46,263 nt of DNA from Rhizobium sp. (GTDB lineage: Bacteria; Pseudomonadota; Alphaproteobacteria; Rhizobiales; Rhizobiaceae): the NCBI GenBank assembly GCA_028290545.1, contig JAQGJP010000044.1:1-46263 (forward strand). The letters run 5' to 3'. Shown in pieces: positions 8,325-16,157 of the stretch. Every line of letters begins with the position of its first letter. Position 1 is the first letter of the stretch. The notes below the pieces were generated by a model. That model made no database searches and was not told the DNA's origin. It saw only the letters and a program-made list of their open reading frames with translations. Both the position numbers and the translations under genes were made by a program.

Positions 8325-9606
8325 CGTATTTCCCCGTTCTCACAAGTTGATCGAGAATCCCGGCTGCTTTTTCCGGTCCGTTGCGCGCCTGCATATGGGC
8401 TGATGTGGCGGCAAGCCTTGCCTTCATCCTGGGGTCGTTGATACAGGCATCGAGCCTGGTGGCCAGATCGGCATCGGTCCAGTCGTAGCGCGGCATCTTG
8501 AAGCCGTGGCCGGTCTCGTCGACACGCGTGGCATTGTCGTGGCCGTCCCAGACATAGGGCATGATAATGGCTGGCTTGCCGAAATAGAGGCATTCGGTAA
8601 AGGAATTGTTGCCGCCGTGATGGATCGCCGCATCGATCTGGGGAATGACTGAAGGCTGCGGGAACCAGCTGTCGATGATCACATTGCCGGGAAGATCCGA
8701 ATAGCTGTCCTTGTAGTCGCCGACATTGACCAGCGCGCGATAGGGCAGTGTGCCGATCGTTTCGATCAGCCGCTTGAGCAGTTCCGTATCGCCCGCACCC
8801 AGGGACCCGAATGAGACATAGATCAGCGGCTTGTCGTTATTCTCGGCGAAAATCGGCACTTCATAGGGCTTTTCCTTACGGACGCAGCCTTCGAGATACT
8901 GGAACTGCGACCATGGCAGCGGATGTTCGCGATCAAATTTCACCGATTCCGGATAGAGCAGCAGGTTCATGTAGGGAGAGGGTTCGAAGAACTGGCCAAT
9001 CGGGTAGGGCGCCTCGCCAGTCTCTGCCAGGAACGTGTTGAAGTCGTCATGGATCGGCTGGATCATCGCATTGAAGTGGTCGCGATAGGCCTTGTGGCCG
9101 GCATGGTCGTCCTGGCTGCAACCCGACAGATGCGGTGGGATCTTGGGATCCTCGATCTCGTTTTCCGAGCAGGAGATGATCCGCACCCACGGCTTGCCGA
9201 AATGTTTGATGGCCGGGAACAGGATGACGTTATCGACGCAGATCAGGTCGGGATTGATTTTCGCCAGCACGCCCGGCAGGTCCTTTTCCGCCCATTTGGC
9301 GCTGTCGACGATCGCCGTCCAGCAATCCTTCACGTAATTGTCGATCTGGTCGTAGGGGCTCTTGCGGAAATTCGGGATATGGCCGTTGATGAAATCCTCC
9401 CAGAATTTCGCCATCTGCTCGGGCGCCATCGGTGCGGAAAGATTGACCGGATGCGCCTCGAAGCCATAGCCCTCGTAGACCGACACGAAGCCGGGATCGG
9501 ACAGAAACACGGCCTTGTGGCCGCGGGCTTCAACCGCCTGGGCGATACCGACGGAATTGAGCGCCGGGCCGAACGCGGCCTCCGGAAAGAATGCGACTGT
9601 TGCCAT
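8317..9606 (-). CDS. UGT/MGT-like GT1-family glycosyltransferase, copy 1
   Basis: A 429-residue GT-B fold enzyme. The N-terminal acceptor domain starts FFPEAAFGPALNSVGIAQAV and continues DLICVDNVILFPAI. The C-terminal donor domain has IYVSFGSLG, IDSWFPQPSVIPQIDAAIHHGGNNSFTE and PYVWDGHDNA, the counterparts of the HxGxxS...P..xDQ..N nucleotide-sugar motif of UGT/MGT enzymes. It would move a sugar from a UDP- or dTDP-sugar to a small acceptor. The ATG at 9606 has GGAGG ten bases upstream; the open frame continues further without family similarity. It follows the ABC ATPase gene by 16 bases and overlaps cupin A. It is clearly paralogous to the glycosyltransferase at 14765-16030. Confidence 0.88.
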   Translation of the reverse strand: MATVAFFPEAAFGPALNSVGIAQAVEARGHKAVFLSDPGFVSVYEGYGFEAHPVNLSAPMAPEQMAKFWEDFINGHIPNFRKSPYDQIDNYVKDCWTAIVDSAKWAEKDLPGVLAKINPDLICVDNVILFPAIKHFGKPWVRIISCSENEIEDPKIPPHLSGCSQDDHAGHKAYRDHFNAMIQPIHDDFNTFLAETGEAPYPIGQFFEPSPYMNLLLYPESVKFDREHPLPWSQFQYLEGCVRKEKPYEVPIFAENNDKPLIYVSFGSLGAGDTELLKRLIETIGTLPYRALVNVGDYKDSYSDLPGNVIIDSWFPQPSVIPQIDAAIHHGGNNSFTECLYFGKPAIIMPYVWDGHDNATRVDETGHGFKMPRYDWTDADLATRLDACINDPRMKARLAATSAHMQARNGPEKAAGILDQLVRTGKYDG

Positions 9607-9622
9607 AGTGGGTTGTCCTCCG

Positions 9623-10675
9623 TCAGTAGATCCGGCATTTGGCGGAATTGAAGGTGAGTGTAATTGGCTGTCCGGCCGCGAAATTCCGCCCTTCGGCGGC
9701 CGGCACACGCATCTGGATTGCCTGCTTCGTGTCCCTGGTGCGCACATGCAGCACGCGTTCGGTTCCATGGTAGGCGATGTCGGCAATGGTGCCGGCGATG
9801 CCATTGCCATTTGTGGCAATCGAGACATGTTCGGGCCGCACCGCCAACGTGGCACGGCCCGGGCCGTGCCGCATGGTCAGTTTCACCCGGCCGCCATCGA
9901 GCTTGAAACAGCTTTCGCTGTCGACTTCGCCATCGAGGAAATTCATGATGCCGATGAAATTGGCGACGAAACGATCGGTCGGCGCCTCATAGATTTCCTC
10001 GGGCGTGCCGACCTGCAGGAGCCTGCCATCCCTGAGGATCGCCATCCGGTCCGCCATCACCAACGCCTCCTCCTGATCATGGGTAACGATGATGAAGGTG
10101 ATACCGGCCTCGTGCTGCAAGCGCTTGAGCTCAAGCTGCATGCGCTCGCGCAGCTTTTTGTCGAGCGCGCCGAGCGGCTCGTCCAGCAGCAGTACTTTCG
10201 GACGCTTGACGAGCGCGCGCGCCAGCGCTACGCGCTGCTTCTGACCACCGGAAAGCTGATCAGGCTTTCGATCCGCGAATGTCGTCAGGTCCGTGGATGC
10301 CAGGGTCTCGTCGACGCGCCTGCGGATTTCGGCCCTTTTGAGGCCCTCCATTTCCAATCCGTAGCTCAAGTTCTGTCGCACGTTCCTATGCGGAAACAGC
10401 GCATAGGACTGGAACATCAGGTTGAGAGGCCGCTTCTCCGGCGGCAGCGGCGAGATGTCGTCACCGGAAAGCAGGATTTGGCCGGAATCCAGGGTTTCGA
10501 AACCCGCAAGCATCCTGAGAAGTGTAGTCTTGCCGCAACCCGACGGGCCGAGCAGCGCGAAGAACTCGTTCTCGCGGATATCGAGGCTGACGCCATCGAC
10601 AGCCCGGGTCTTGCCGAAGGCCTTGCTGACGGCGTCGATCTTCAGCAACGGCTGGGAAACGGGTGTCGAATTCAT
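9623..10675 (-). CDS. ABC transporter ATP-binding protein, PotA-like
   Basis: A 350-residue ATPase. Walker A is GPSGCGKTT, the signature LSGGQKQR, Walker B VLLLDEP, and the switch His is in IVTHDQEEA. A C-terminal TOBE-type regulatory domain follows (LAVRPEHVSIA...). This is the length and layout of PotA/CUT1-type importers. The start at 10675 forms an ATGA overlap with the stop of the preceding permease gene, which argues for translational coupling; an upstream in-frame ATG at 10699 is less likely. It energises uptake through the two permeases encoded just upstream. The likely substrate class is polyamine-like or a small cationic or amino compound, from family resemblance only. Confidence 0.93.
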   Translation of the reverse strand: MNSTPVSQPLLKIDAVSKAFGKTRAVDGVSLDIRENEFFALLGPSGCGKTTLLRMLAGFETLDSGQILLSGDDISPLPPEKRPLNLMFQSYALFPHRNVRQNLSYGLEMEGLKRAEIRRRVDETLASTDLTTFADRKPDQLSGGQKQRVALARALVKRPKVLLLDEPLGALDKKLRERMQLELKRLQHEAGITFIIVTHDQEEALVMADRMAILRDGRLLQVGTPEEIYEAPTDRFVANFIGIMNFLDGEVDSESCFKLDGGRVKLTMRHGPGRATLAVRPEHVSIATNGNGIAGTIADIAYHGTERVLHVRTRDTKQAIQMRVPAAEGRNFAAGQPITLTFNSAKCRIY

Positions 10676-11457
10676 GAAAACTGTTCCCGGTTCAACCATT
10701 GGGAAATAAGCAGGGCCGTGGCGCTGACGCCCATGACCAGAGTGGCCAGCGCATTGATTTCAGGTGTTATGCCGAAGCGGATCATCGAATAGATCTGCAT
10801 CGGCAAAGTGATCGACGAGCGCCCGGCGCCAGCCGTGAAGAAGGCGATGATGAATTCGTCGACCGACAGCGTGAAGGCAAGCAGGCTGCCTGCGATAATC
10901 GCCGGCAGGATGACCGGGAAGGTGATCCGCCAGAACGTCTTCCACGCCGATGCGCCGAGATCCCGGGAGGCCTCGACGATGGAATAGTCGAAATTCTTGA
11001 GCCGCGCCCGCACCACCGAACATACGAATGCAAGGTCGAAGATCACATGGGCGAGCACGATGGTGTGCAGGCCCATCGTCACATTCAGCCGCGACAGCAG
11101 GCTCAGCAATGCCACTGCCAGCACGATATCGGGGATCACCATGGGCGCGAAGGCGAGCGCTTCGAGCGTATTGGATTTCCGCCGCCGCGATTCCATGCCG
11201 AGCGCCAGCATCGTACCAAGTATGGTGGAACTCAGGGTGGCGGAGATCGCCACCACCAGTGTGTTCCAGGCGGCCTGCAGAATGTCGTTGTTGCCGGCCA
11301 GCGAGACATACCACTTGGTCGAAAAGCCCGACCAGCTTGTCGGCAGGCCGGAGGCATTGAAGGATAGAGCCACCAGCACGGCGATCGGCAGGTAGAGGAA
11401 CCCGAAGACCAGCACCAGCACCAGCCGGCGATAAAATCTCGCGCGTGCCTTAAGCAT
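10672..11457 (-). CDS. ABC transporter permease, PotC-like
   Basis: A 261-residue inner-membrane protein with about six hydrophobic helices. The EAA-type coupling loop EASRDLGASAWKTFWRITFPVILP contacts the ATPase. The segment LAFTLSVDEFIIAFFTAG is typical of PotC/YdcV-like permeases. The ATG at 11457 overlaps the end of the other permease gene by 8 bases; the longer frame upstream is inside that gene. It pairs with the PotB-like permease to form the channel. Confidence 0.92.
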   Translation of the reverse strand: MLKARARFYRRLVLVLVFGFLYLPIAVLVALSFNASGLPTSWSGFSTKWYVSLAGNNDILQAAWNTLVVAISATLSSTILGTMLALGMESRRRKSNTLEALAFAPMVIPDIVLAVALLSLLSRLNVTMGLHTIVLAHVIFDLAFVCSVVRARLKNFDYSIVEASRDLGASAWKTFWRITFPVILPAIIAGSLLAFTLSVDEFIIAFFTAGAGRSSITLPMQIYSMIRFGITPEINALATLVMGVSATALLISQWLNREQFS

Positions 11458-12319
11458 CTTCCCGCGCTCCCCGCATTTCGCCCGAAGCATGCGACGTTGC
11501 ACGCGCCTGGATCAGCAGCAGGATGATCATGATGGCAATCAGCGCCATGCCGAGTGCTGCACCGAATGGCCAGTCGTTGGCGGTCAGGAACTGGTCATAG
11601 ACCAGATTGCCGATCATCTGGAAACGGCCGCCGCCGAGCAGTGCCGGCGTCACGAAATTGCCGATTGAAAGCACGAAGACGAACACGCCGCCCGCCGCGA
11701 CACCCGGAAGCGTCAGGGGCAGGGTGATGCGGAAGAAGGTTCGGACCGGCCCGGCGCCGAGATCGCGCGACGCTTCCATCAGTTCCGGATTGAGCCGCGA
11801 CAGCGTCGAATAGATCGCAAGGATCACGAAGGGCAGATAGTTGTAGACGAGGCCGGTAATGACTGCGCCCTCGCTATAGAGCATCGACAACGGCTCGCCG
11901 GTATAGCCGAGCGATTTCAGCAGGTTGTTGAACAGGCCTTCGCGATTGAGCAGCACGATCCAGGCATAGGTGCGGATCAGGTAGTTGCTCCAGAAGGGCA
12001 GCACGGCGAAGAACAGCAGGGTCGGCTGCCAGCGTTGCGGCGCCCGTGCGATCGCGTAAGCGGCGGGATAGGCGATCAGGATCGCGAGGACCGTAGCGGT
12101 CAGCGCGATGCGCGCAGAATTGAGGAAGATCTTCGCATAGAGCGGATCGACAACACGCTTGAAATTCTCCAGCGTGAAATTGTACTCGATGCCACCGAAC
12201 ATGCCGCGTTCGAAAAAGGCATAGGCAAGGATCAGCGCGCAGGGCAGCACCATGAATGCCACCAGCCAGATGATGGCGGGTGCTGCGAGCAAGTTGGGCT
12301 TTGCGGCGTTGAAGGACAT
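11450..12319 (-). CDS. ABC transporter permease, PotB-like
   Basis: A 289-residue membrane protein starting with a hydrophobic helix (LLAAPAIIWLVAFMVLPCALI). It has about six helices and the EAA loop EASRDLGAGPVRTFFRITLPLTLPG. VLPFWSNYLIRTYAWIVLL is characteristic of PotB/YdcU-like permeases. Two starts are possible: the ATG at 12319 (taken) and a TTG nine bases earlier; neither has a strong Shine-Dalgarno. It is the first transporter gene after the palindromic element that separates it from the binding-protein gene. Confidence 0.92.
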   Translation of the reverse strand: MSFNAAKPNLLAAPAIIWLVAFMVLPCALILAYAFFERGMFGGIEYNFTLENFKRVVDPLYAKIFLNSARIALTATVLAILIAYPAAYAIARAPQRWQPTLLFFAVLPFWSNYLIRTYAWIVLLNREGLFNNLLKSLGYTGEPLSMLYSEGAVITGLVYNYLPFVILAIYSTLSRLNPELMEASRDLGAGPVRTFFRITLPLTLPGVAAGGVFVFVLSIGNFVTPALLGGGRFQMIGNLVYDQFLTANDWPFGAALGMALIAIMIILLLIQARATSHASGEMRGAREDA

Positions 12320-12358
12320 CGGTGTCAAGCACTGTTCGTTATTGTCGAGACCATCCGC

Positions 12359-12446
12359 GAGTCATCCCCGGGCTCGACCCGAGGATCCGAGCGCAAACCA
12401 AAGCGTCGATTGACTTTGATCCTCGGGTCAAGCCCGAGGATGACTC
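12359..12446. repeat. Large inverted repeat between binding-protein and permease genes
   Basis: Two 29-base arms (12359-12387 and 12418-12446) are inverted copies matching at 27 of 29 positions, separated by 30 bases. Each arm contains a smaller imperfect palindrome around CTCGACCCGAGG / CCTCGGGTCAAG. This resembles the short palindromic elements widespread between rhizobial genes. As RNA it would form a long stem directly 3' of the binding-protein message. It could stabilise that message or reduce read-through, as known for REP elements behind binding-protein genes. Confidence 0.85.
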
Positions 12447-12509
12447 GTTGGGAGATAGAAACAAGGCCCAACCGCCCCGAGGACGTCGGGTCAGTATTGA
12501 ATTGGACTA

Positions 12510-13574
12510 CTAGTTCGCGGCCTTGATCTCACTCACGGCGCGGGAATAATCCTTCATCGAGGCGCCGAGATCGCGCAGCAGCTCGTATTTGACCAGTTCG
12601 GATGCTGGCACCGCCATGCTGGGATATTGCTTGGCCAGCGCCGGATCGAGGCTTTCCATCGCCGGCTTGTTCGGCACTTCATAGAGAATGTTCTGCGCCG
12701 CCCAGGCGTGGTTCTTGGAATCGAGGATGAAGTTGATGAACTTCATCGCCGCATCCTTCTTCTCCGAGCTTTTCATCACCACGATCGTGTCGACCCAGAG
12801 GTCCGAGCCTTCCTTCGGCACGATGAACTTGATGTTCTTGTTCTCGGTAATGCCATAGTTGCACCAGCCGTCCCAGGCCTGAACGAGCTGCGCTTCGCCG
12901 GACACCAGCTTGGAATAGAAGGTCGTGTCGTCATAGGCGAGCAGCGTCTTCTTGGCCTCGATCAGCTTGTTCTTGGCCTCGTCGATCTTGGCCGGATCCT
13001 TTTCGTTGACGGAATAGCCGAGCGACAAGAGGCCGGCGGCCATCAGCCAGCGATCGGTCGCCAGCATCGTCGTCTTGCCTTTTAACGCTGCGTCGGGTTT
13101 CAGGAGGTTGTTCCAGCTGTCGATAGGCGTCTTGATCAGGTCCGACCGGTAGCAGAGGCCGGTCGTGCCCCAGGTATAGGGAACCGAATAGGCATTGCCC
13201 GGATCGTAGGCGAGGGCTGCTGCTTCCGGATAGAGGTTCTTGAGATTGGGGATCGCTGCCTTGTCGAGCGGCTCGACCATGCCCTGGCCGTTGAGGATTT
13301 CGGCGAAGGGCGAGGACACGAACACCACGTCATAGCCCTTGCCGCCGCTCGCCATCAGCTTGCCCATGATCTCTTCATTGGTGGCGTGGTTGACCACCTC
13401 GATCGTCAGGCCGGTGGCGGCCTTGAAACTGTCGGCAATGTCCTTCGCCATATAGCCGTCCCAGTTCGAGATCACCAGGTCAGCGGCTCGAGCGCTGCCT
13501 GCGGTGAACATCAAGCCGCTGAGGGCTGTGGCGATGGCAAGCGCGGAGGCATGGCTGCGGATTGTTCGAGTCAC
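12510..13574 (-). CDS. Periplasmic substrate-binding protein, PotD-like (spermidine/putrescine type)
   Basis: About 354 residues. The N-terminus has a Sec signal peptide (hydrophobic ALAIATALSGLMFTAG, cleavage after SARA-A). The mature part begins DLVISNWDGYMAKDI, the PotD-family start, and contains YDVVFVSSPFAEIL, YSVPYTWGTTGLCY and LVQAWDGWCNYG. It would capture the ligand in the periplasm for the adjacent permeases. GTG at 13574 is preferred because GGGAG lies seven bases upstream; an ATG at 13598 in the same frame is the alternative. First gene of the long minus-strand operon and divergent from the GntR-type regulator, with a probable operator between them. A polyamine ligand is suggested, not proven. 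Confidence 0.92.
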   Translation of the reverse strand: MTRTIRSHASALAIATALSGLMFTAGSARAADLVISNWDGYMAKDIADSFKAATGLTIEVVNHATNEEIMGKLMASGGKGYDVVFVSSPFAEILNGQGMVEPLDKAAIPNLKNLYPEAAALAYDPGNAYSVPYTWGTTGLCYRSDLIKTPIDSWNNLLKPDAALKGKTTMLATDRWLMAAGLLSLGYSVNEKDPAKIDEAKNKLIEAKKTLLAYDDTTFYSKLVSGEAQLVQAWDGWCNYGITENKNIKFIVPKEGSDLWVDTIVVMKSSEKKDAAMKFINFILDSKNHAWAAQNILYEVPNKPAMESLDPALAKQYPSMAVPASELVKYELLRDLGASMKDYSRAVSEIKAAN

Positions 13575-13717
13575 GATTTTTCTCCCAAATCGGCGCATCG
13601 ATCGAAAGGGACCTGACAGCGCATCGTTTACGAATTCATGTTCCCAAGGCGGCCTGCCGGTTTACGGTCTTGATGCTCGCTCGTGCCGCACAGTATTATT
13701 TATAAAAAAAATACGTC

Positions 13718-13738
13718 AACCATGAATCGTTCGTGGTT
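13718..13738. promoter_or_regulatory. Candidate operator in the divergent promoter region
   Basis: AACCATGAA and TTCGTGGTT are inverted half-sites (8 of 9 positions) separated by TCG. They lie between the divergent starts of the binding-protein operon and the GntR-type gene, beside an A/T-rich block (13695-13714) that could hold the promoters. The location and symmetry fit a site for the neighbouring regulator; binding is inferred. Confidence 0.45.
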
Positions 13739-13823
13739 CAGGATTTTTTAAGATTCAGCTTGCGTGAGTCCGGCAATGAAGGCAGCATGGACGGCATTGC
13801 AGCATCGAGGGAACCGGCCCGCT

Positions 13824-14753
13824 ATGGAAGAGGCCAGTGGCAAAATCCACCATCGCCATGTTGAACTGGCGCAAAAAATACTTGACTATGCCACGGAGCG
13901 TGGCGTGCCAATGGGCGGCAGGCTGACCGAACAGGCGCTCGCATCCCATTGTAATGTTTCAAGAACACCCATTCGCAAGGCGCTTCAGCTGCTTGCCGAA
14001 CGCGACATCGTCAAACCCGAGCCAGAGGGCGGCTATCAGCTTGCCATTGATCCGAGTTCGTTTTCCGGTCTGGAGGAAGAGGCGCAGCCGACCGAGGAGA
14101 CGGAGCTTTACAACGCCATCCTCAGAGATATTTCCGCCGGCCGGATCGGCGATTCCCAGACCATTGCCAGTCTTCAGCGCCGCTATTCCGCGTCTCGCAC
14201 TGCTGTACAAAATGCACTGGTGAAACTGTCTGAGGAAAACCTGGCCGAGCGCGCACCCGGCCAGCAATGGCTGATCAAGCAGTTTGCGGTCAGCGGCGAT
14301 GCGGTTGCGAAAAGCTATGAATTCCGCCTGGCTTGCGAACCGCTGGCTCTGACCATGCCCGGCTTCAGGCGCGACACGGCGGCGATCATGTCGCTCAGGC
14401 AATCGATGGAGATCCTGCGCGGCATGCACGAGGGGAGTTTCGACCAGAGGTTGTTCGAGCGCACGGACCATGATTTCCACATGCTGATTGCCAAGGGGTC
14501 GGGCAATCCGTTCATGTCGGAAGGGCTGATCACCCATCATCGCCGCCGCCGCTCGTCGCAGCCCCCGATGCATGTCAACGCCTATAGGCTGATGCAGTCC
14601 AACGGCGAGCATATCCAGATACTCGAACAGATCGAGCGTGAGCAGTTCGAACTTGCCGCCGATCTGCTGCGCGTGCATATCCAGCTTTCGCATGTCGAGC
14701 GGCCGCGCTTGGCCGGCCGTGGCGTACCGATCGCCTTCCGCTTTGCCGGATAG
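13824..14753 (+). CDS. GntR-family regulator with two winged-helix domains and an FCD-like C-terminus
   Basis: 309 residues from the ATG at 13824 (the open frame starts at a GTG at 13764; either start is possible). Two GntR-like winged helices are seen in tandem. Helix-turn-helix cores are LTEQALASHCNVSRTPIRKAL (about 34-54) and TIASLQRRYSASRTAVQNAL (about 113-132), each preceded by a helix like VELAQKILDYA. Ordinary FadR/GntR proteins have one. The C-terminal helical part (FERTDHDFHMLIAKGSGN) matches the FCD ligand-binding domain with its D..FH metal motif. It is divergent from the ABC operon and 11 bases before the second glycosyltransferase gene, so it probably controls both in response to a pathway metabolite. 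Confidence 0.87.
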   Translation: MEEASGKIHHRHVELAQKILDYATERGVPMGGRLTEQALASHCNVSRTPIRKALQLLAERDIVKPEPEGGYQLAIDPSSFSGLEEEAQPTEETELYNAILRDISAGRIGDSQTIASLQRRYSASRTAVQNALVKLSEENLAERAPGQQWLIKQFAVSGDAVAKSYEFRLACEPLALTMPGFRRDTAAIMSLRQSMEILRGMHEGSFDQRLFERTDHDFHMLIAKGSGNPFMSEGLITHHRRRRSSQPPMHVNAYRLMQSNGEHIQILEQIEREQFELAADLLRVHIQLSHVERPRLAGRGVPIAFRFAG

Positions 14754-14764
14754 AAAGCCTGTGC

Positions 14765-16030
14765 ATGAGTAAGCCCAAAGTCATCGCCCTGTTTCCGGAA
14801 GCCAGTTATGGCGCCGCGCTCAATTGCATCGGCATTGCCCAGGAGCTTCGGGCGCGGGGCGCCCGTCCGGTATTCATCTGTCACGAGAGCTTTCGCGGCG
14901 TGTTCAGCGAATACGGCTTTGGCGAATATAGTCTCGCATCTGGCAAGGGTGACGGACAGGTGAGCTGGACGGAGTTCATCGATCGCCACAAGGACGCCTT
15001 CCGGCAGTCGCCGCTCGATCAGATTTCGAGCTATGTCGTGCCCACCTGGAATGCGATCGTCGATACCGCCATTCGCGCCGAGGATCCGTTGAAACGCCTG
15101 ATCGCCCAGATCCGGCCGGATGCGATCGTGCTGGACAACGTCGTGATGTTTCCAGCGGTCGCCAATGCCGGCGTGCCGTGGGTGAGGGTGGTGTCCTGCG
15201 CCGAGACCGAGATCCCGGACGCCAATGTTCCCCCCTATCTCTCGGGTCTCGGTGGTCGGAAAGGTCCGGACTGGGCGGCCTTCTCGGCGCGATATCTCCG
15301 CGAGATCCAGCCGGTACATCGTCGTTTCAATGCCTTCCTCGCCGAATGCGGAATGAAGCCCTATTCTGCCGGTGATTTCCTCGAAAACTCGCCGCATCTC
15401 AATCTGCTGCTGTCGCCAGAGATCGTACGCTATCAACGCAAGATGCCACTCGACCCCGCACGCTTCGCTTATCTCGATGGCTGTGTCCGCAAGGAGGCGC
15501 CCTATGCCCTCCCGGCCCTTGCAGCTCATAACGACAAGCCGCTGGTGCTGACCAGCTTCGGCAGCCTCGGTGCGATGGATGTGTCTATGATCAAGCGGAT
15601 GATCGCCGTCTTCGCGGCGCTGCCATACCGGTTCATCGTCAATGTCGGTCCGTGGCGCGATCATTATGTCCAGGTGCCTGACAATGTGTTGGTCGAGAGC
15701 TGGTTTCCACAGCCGTCGCTGGTGGAAAAATCGGCGGTCTTCATCCATCATGGCGGCAACAATTCGTTTTGCGAGGCGCTCTATTACGGCGTGCCGTCGC
15801 TGGTGATGCCCTATTGCTGGGATGGCCATGATAACGCGACCCGGGCGGCGGAGACTGGTACCGGTCTCGCGCTGAACCGTTATGATTGGGCGGATGAACA
15901 ATTGGCGGGAGCGATCGGTCGCCTCGCTGCGGATACGAAAATGTGCCAGCGCCTCAAGGACAACGCAGCGCGGATGCGCGCTGCAGCCGGTGTTTCGGTC
16001 GCTGCCTCCGCCATTCTTGATGCCGCCTGA
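14765..16030 (+). CDS. UGT/MGT-like GT1-family glycosyltransferase, copy 2
   Basis: A 421-residue GT-B enzyme. The start ALFPEASYGAALNCIGIAQEL, the middle AIVLDNVVMFPAVANAGVPWVRVVSC and the donor-site region VESWFPQPSLVEKSAVFIHHGGNNSF with MPYCWDGHDNATR align segment by segment with copy 1 (8317-9606). It presumably uses a nucleotide sugar and a related acceptor. It starts 11 bases after the regulator stop, so it is likely co-transcribed with it. The Shine-Dalgarno is weak, which may reflect translational coupling. Having one copy in each divergent unit suggests either two glycosylation steps or a recent duplication with specialisation. Confidence 0.87.
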   Translation: MSKPKVIALFPEASYGAALNCIGIAQELRARGARPVFICHESFRGVFSEYGFGEYSLASGKGDGQVSWTEFIDRHKDAFRQSPLDQISSYVVPTWNAIVDTAIRAEDPLKRLIAQIRPDAIVLDNVVMFPAVANAGVPWVRVVSCAETEIPDANVPPYLSGLGGRKGPDWAAFSARYLREIQPVHRRFNAFLAECGMKPYSAGDFLENSPHLNLLLSPEIVRYQRKMPLDPARFAYLDGCVRKEAPYALPALAAHNDKPLVLTSFGSLGAMDVSMIKRMIAVFAALPYRFIVNVGPWRDHYVQVPDNVLVESWFPQPSLVEKSAVFIHHGGNNSFCEALYYGVPSLVMPYCWDGHDNATRAAETGTGLALNRYDWADEQLAGAIGRLAADTKMCQRLKDNAARMRAAAGVSVAASAILDAA

Positions 16031-16157
16031 CAGCCGTCTTCGGTCCGGTCGAGCGAAGCAGGCTCTGCAGCCACAGGGCAGCGACCAACTCGCAGGCGGC
16101 ATCAAGGCGGCGGGCCTGCCGGATTTCCTCATTCCTTTCCACGTCGGCTTTGATCGA

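Noticed and set aside
16031..16157. Possible terminator between the second glycosyltransferase and the MFS gene
   Set aside because: No convincing hairpin followed by T residues on either strand.
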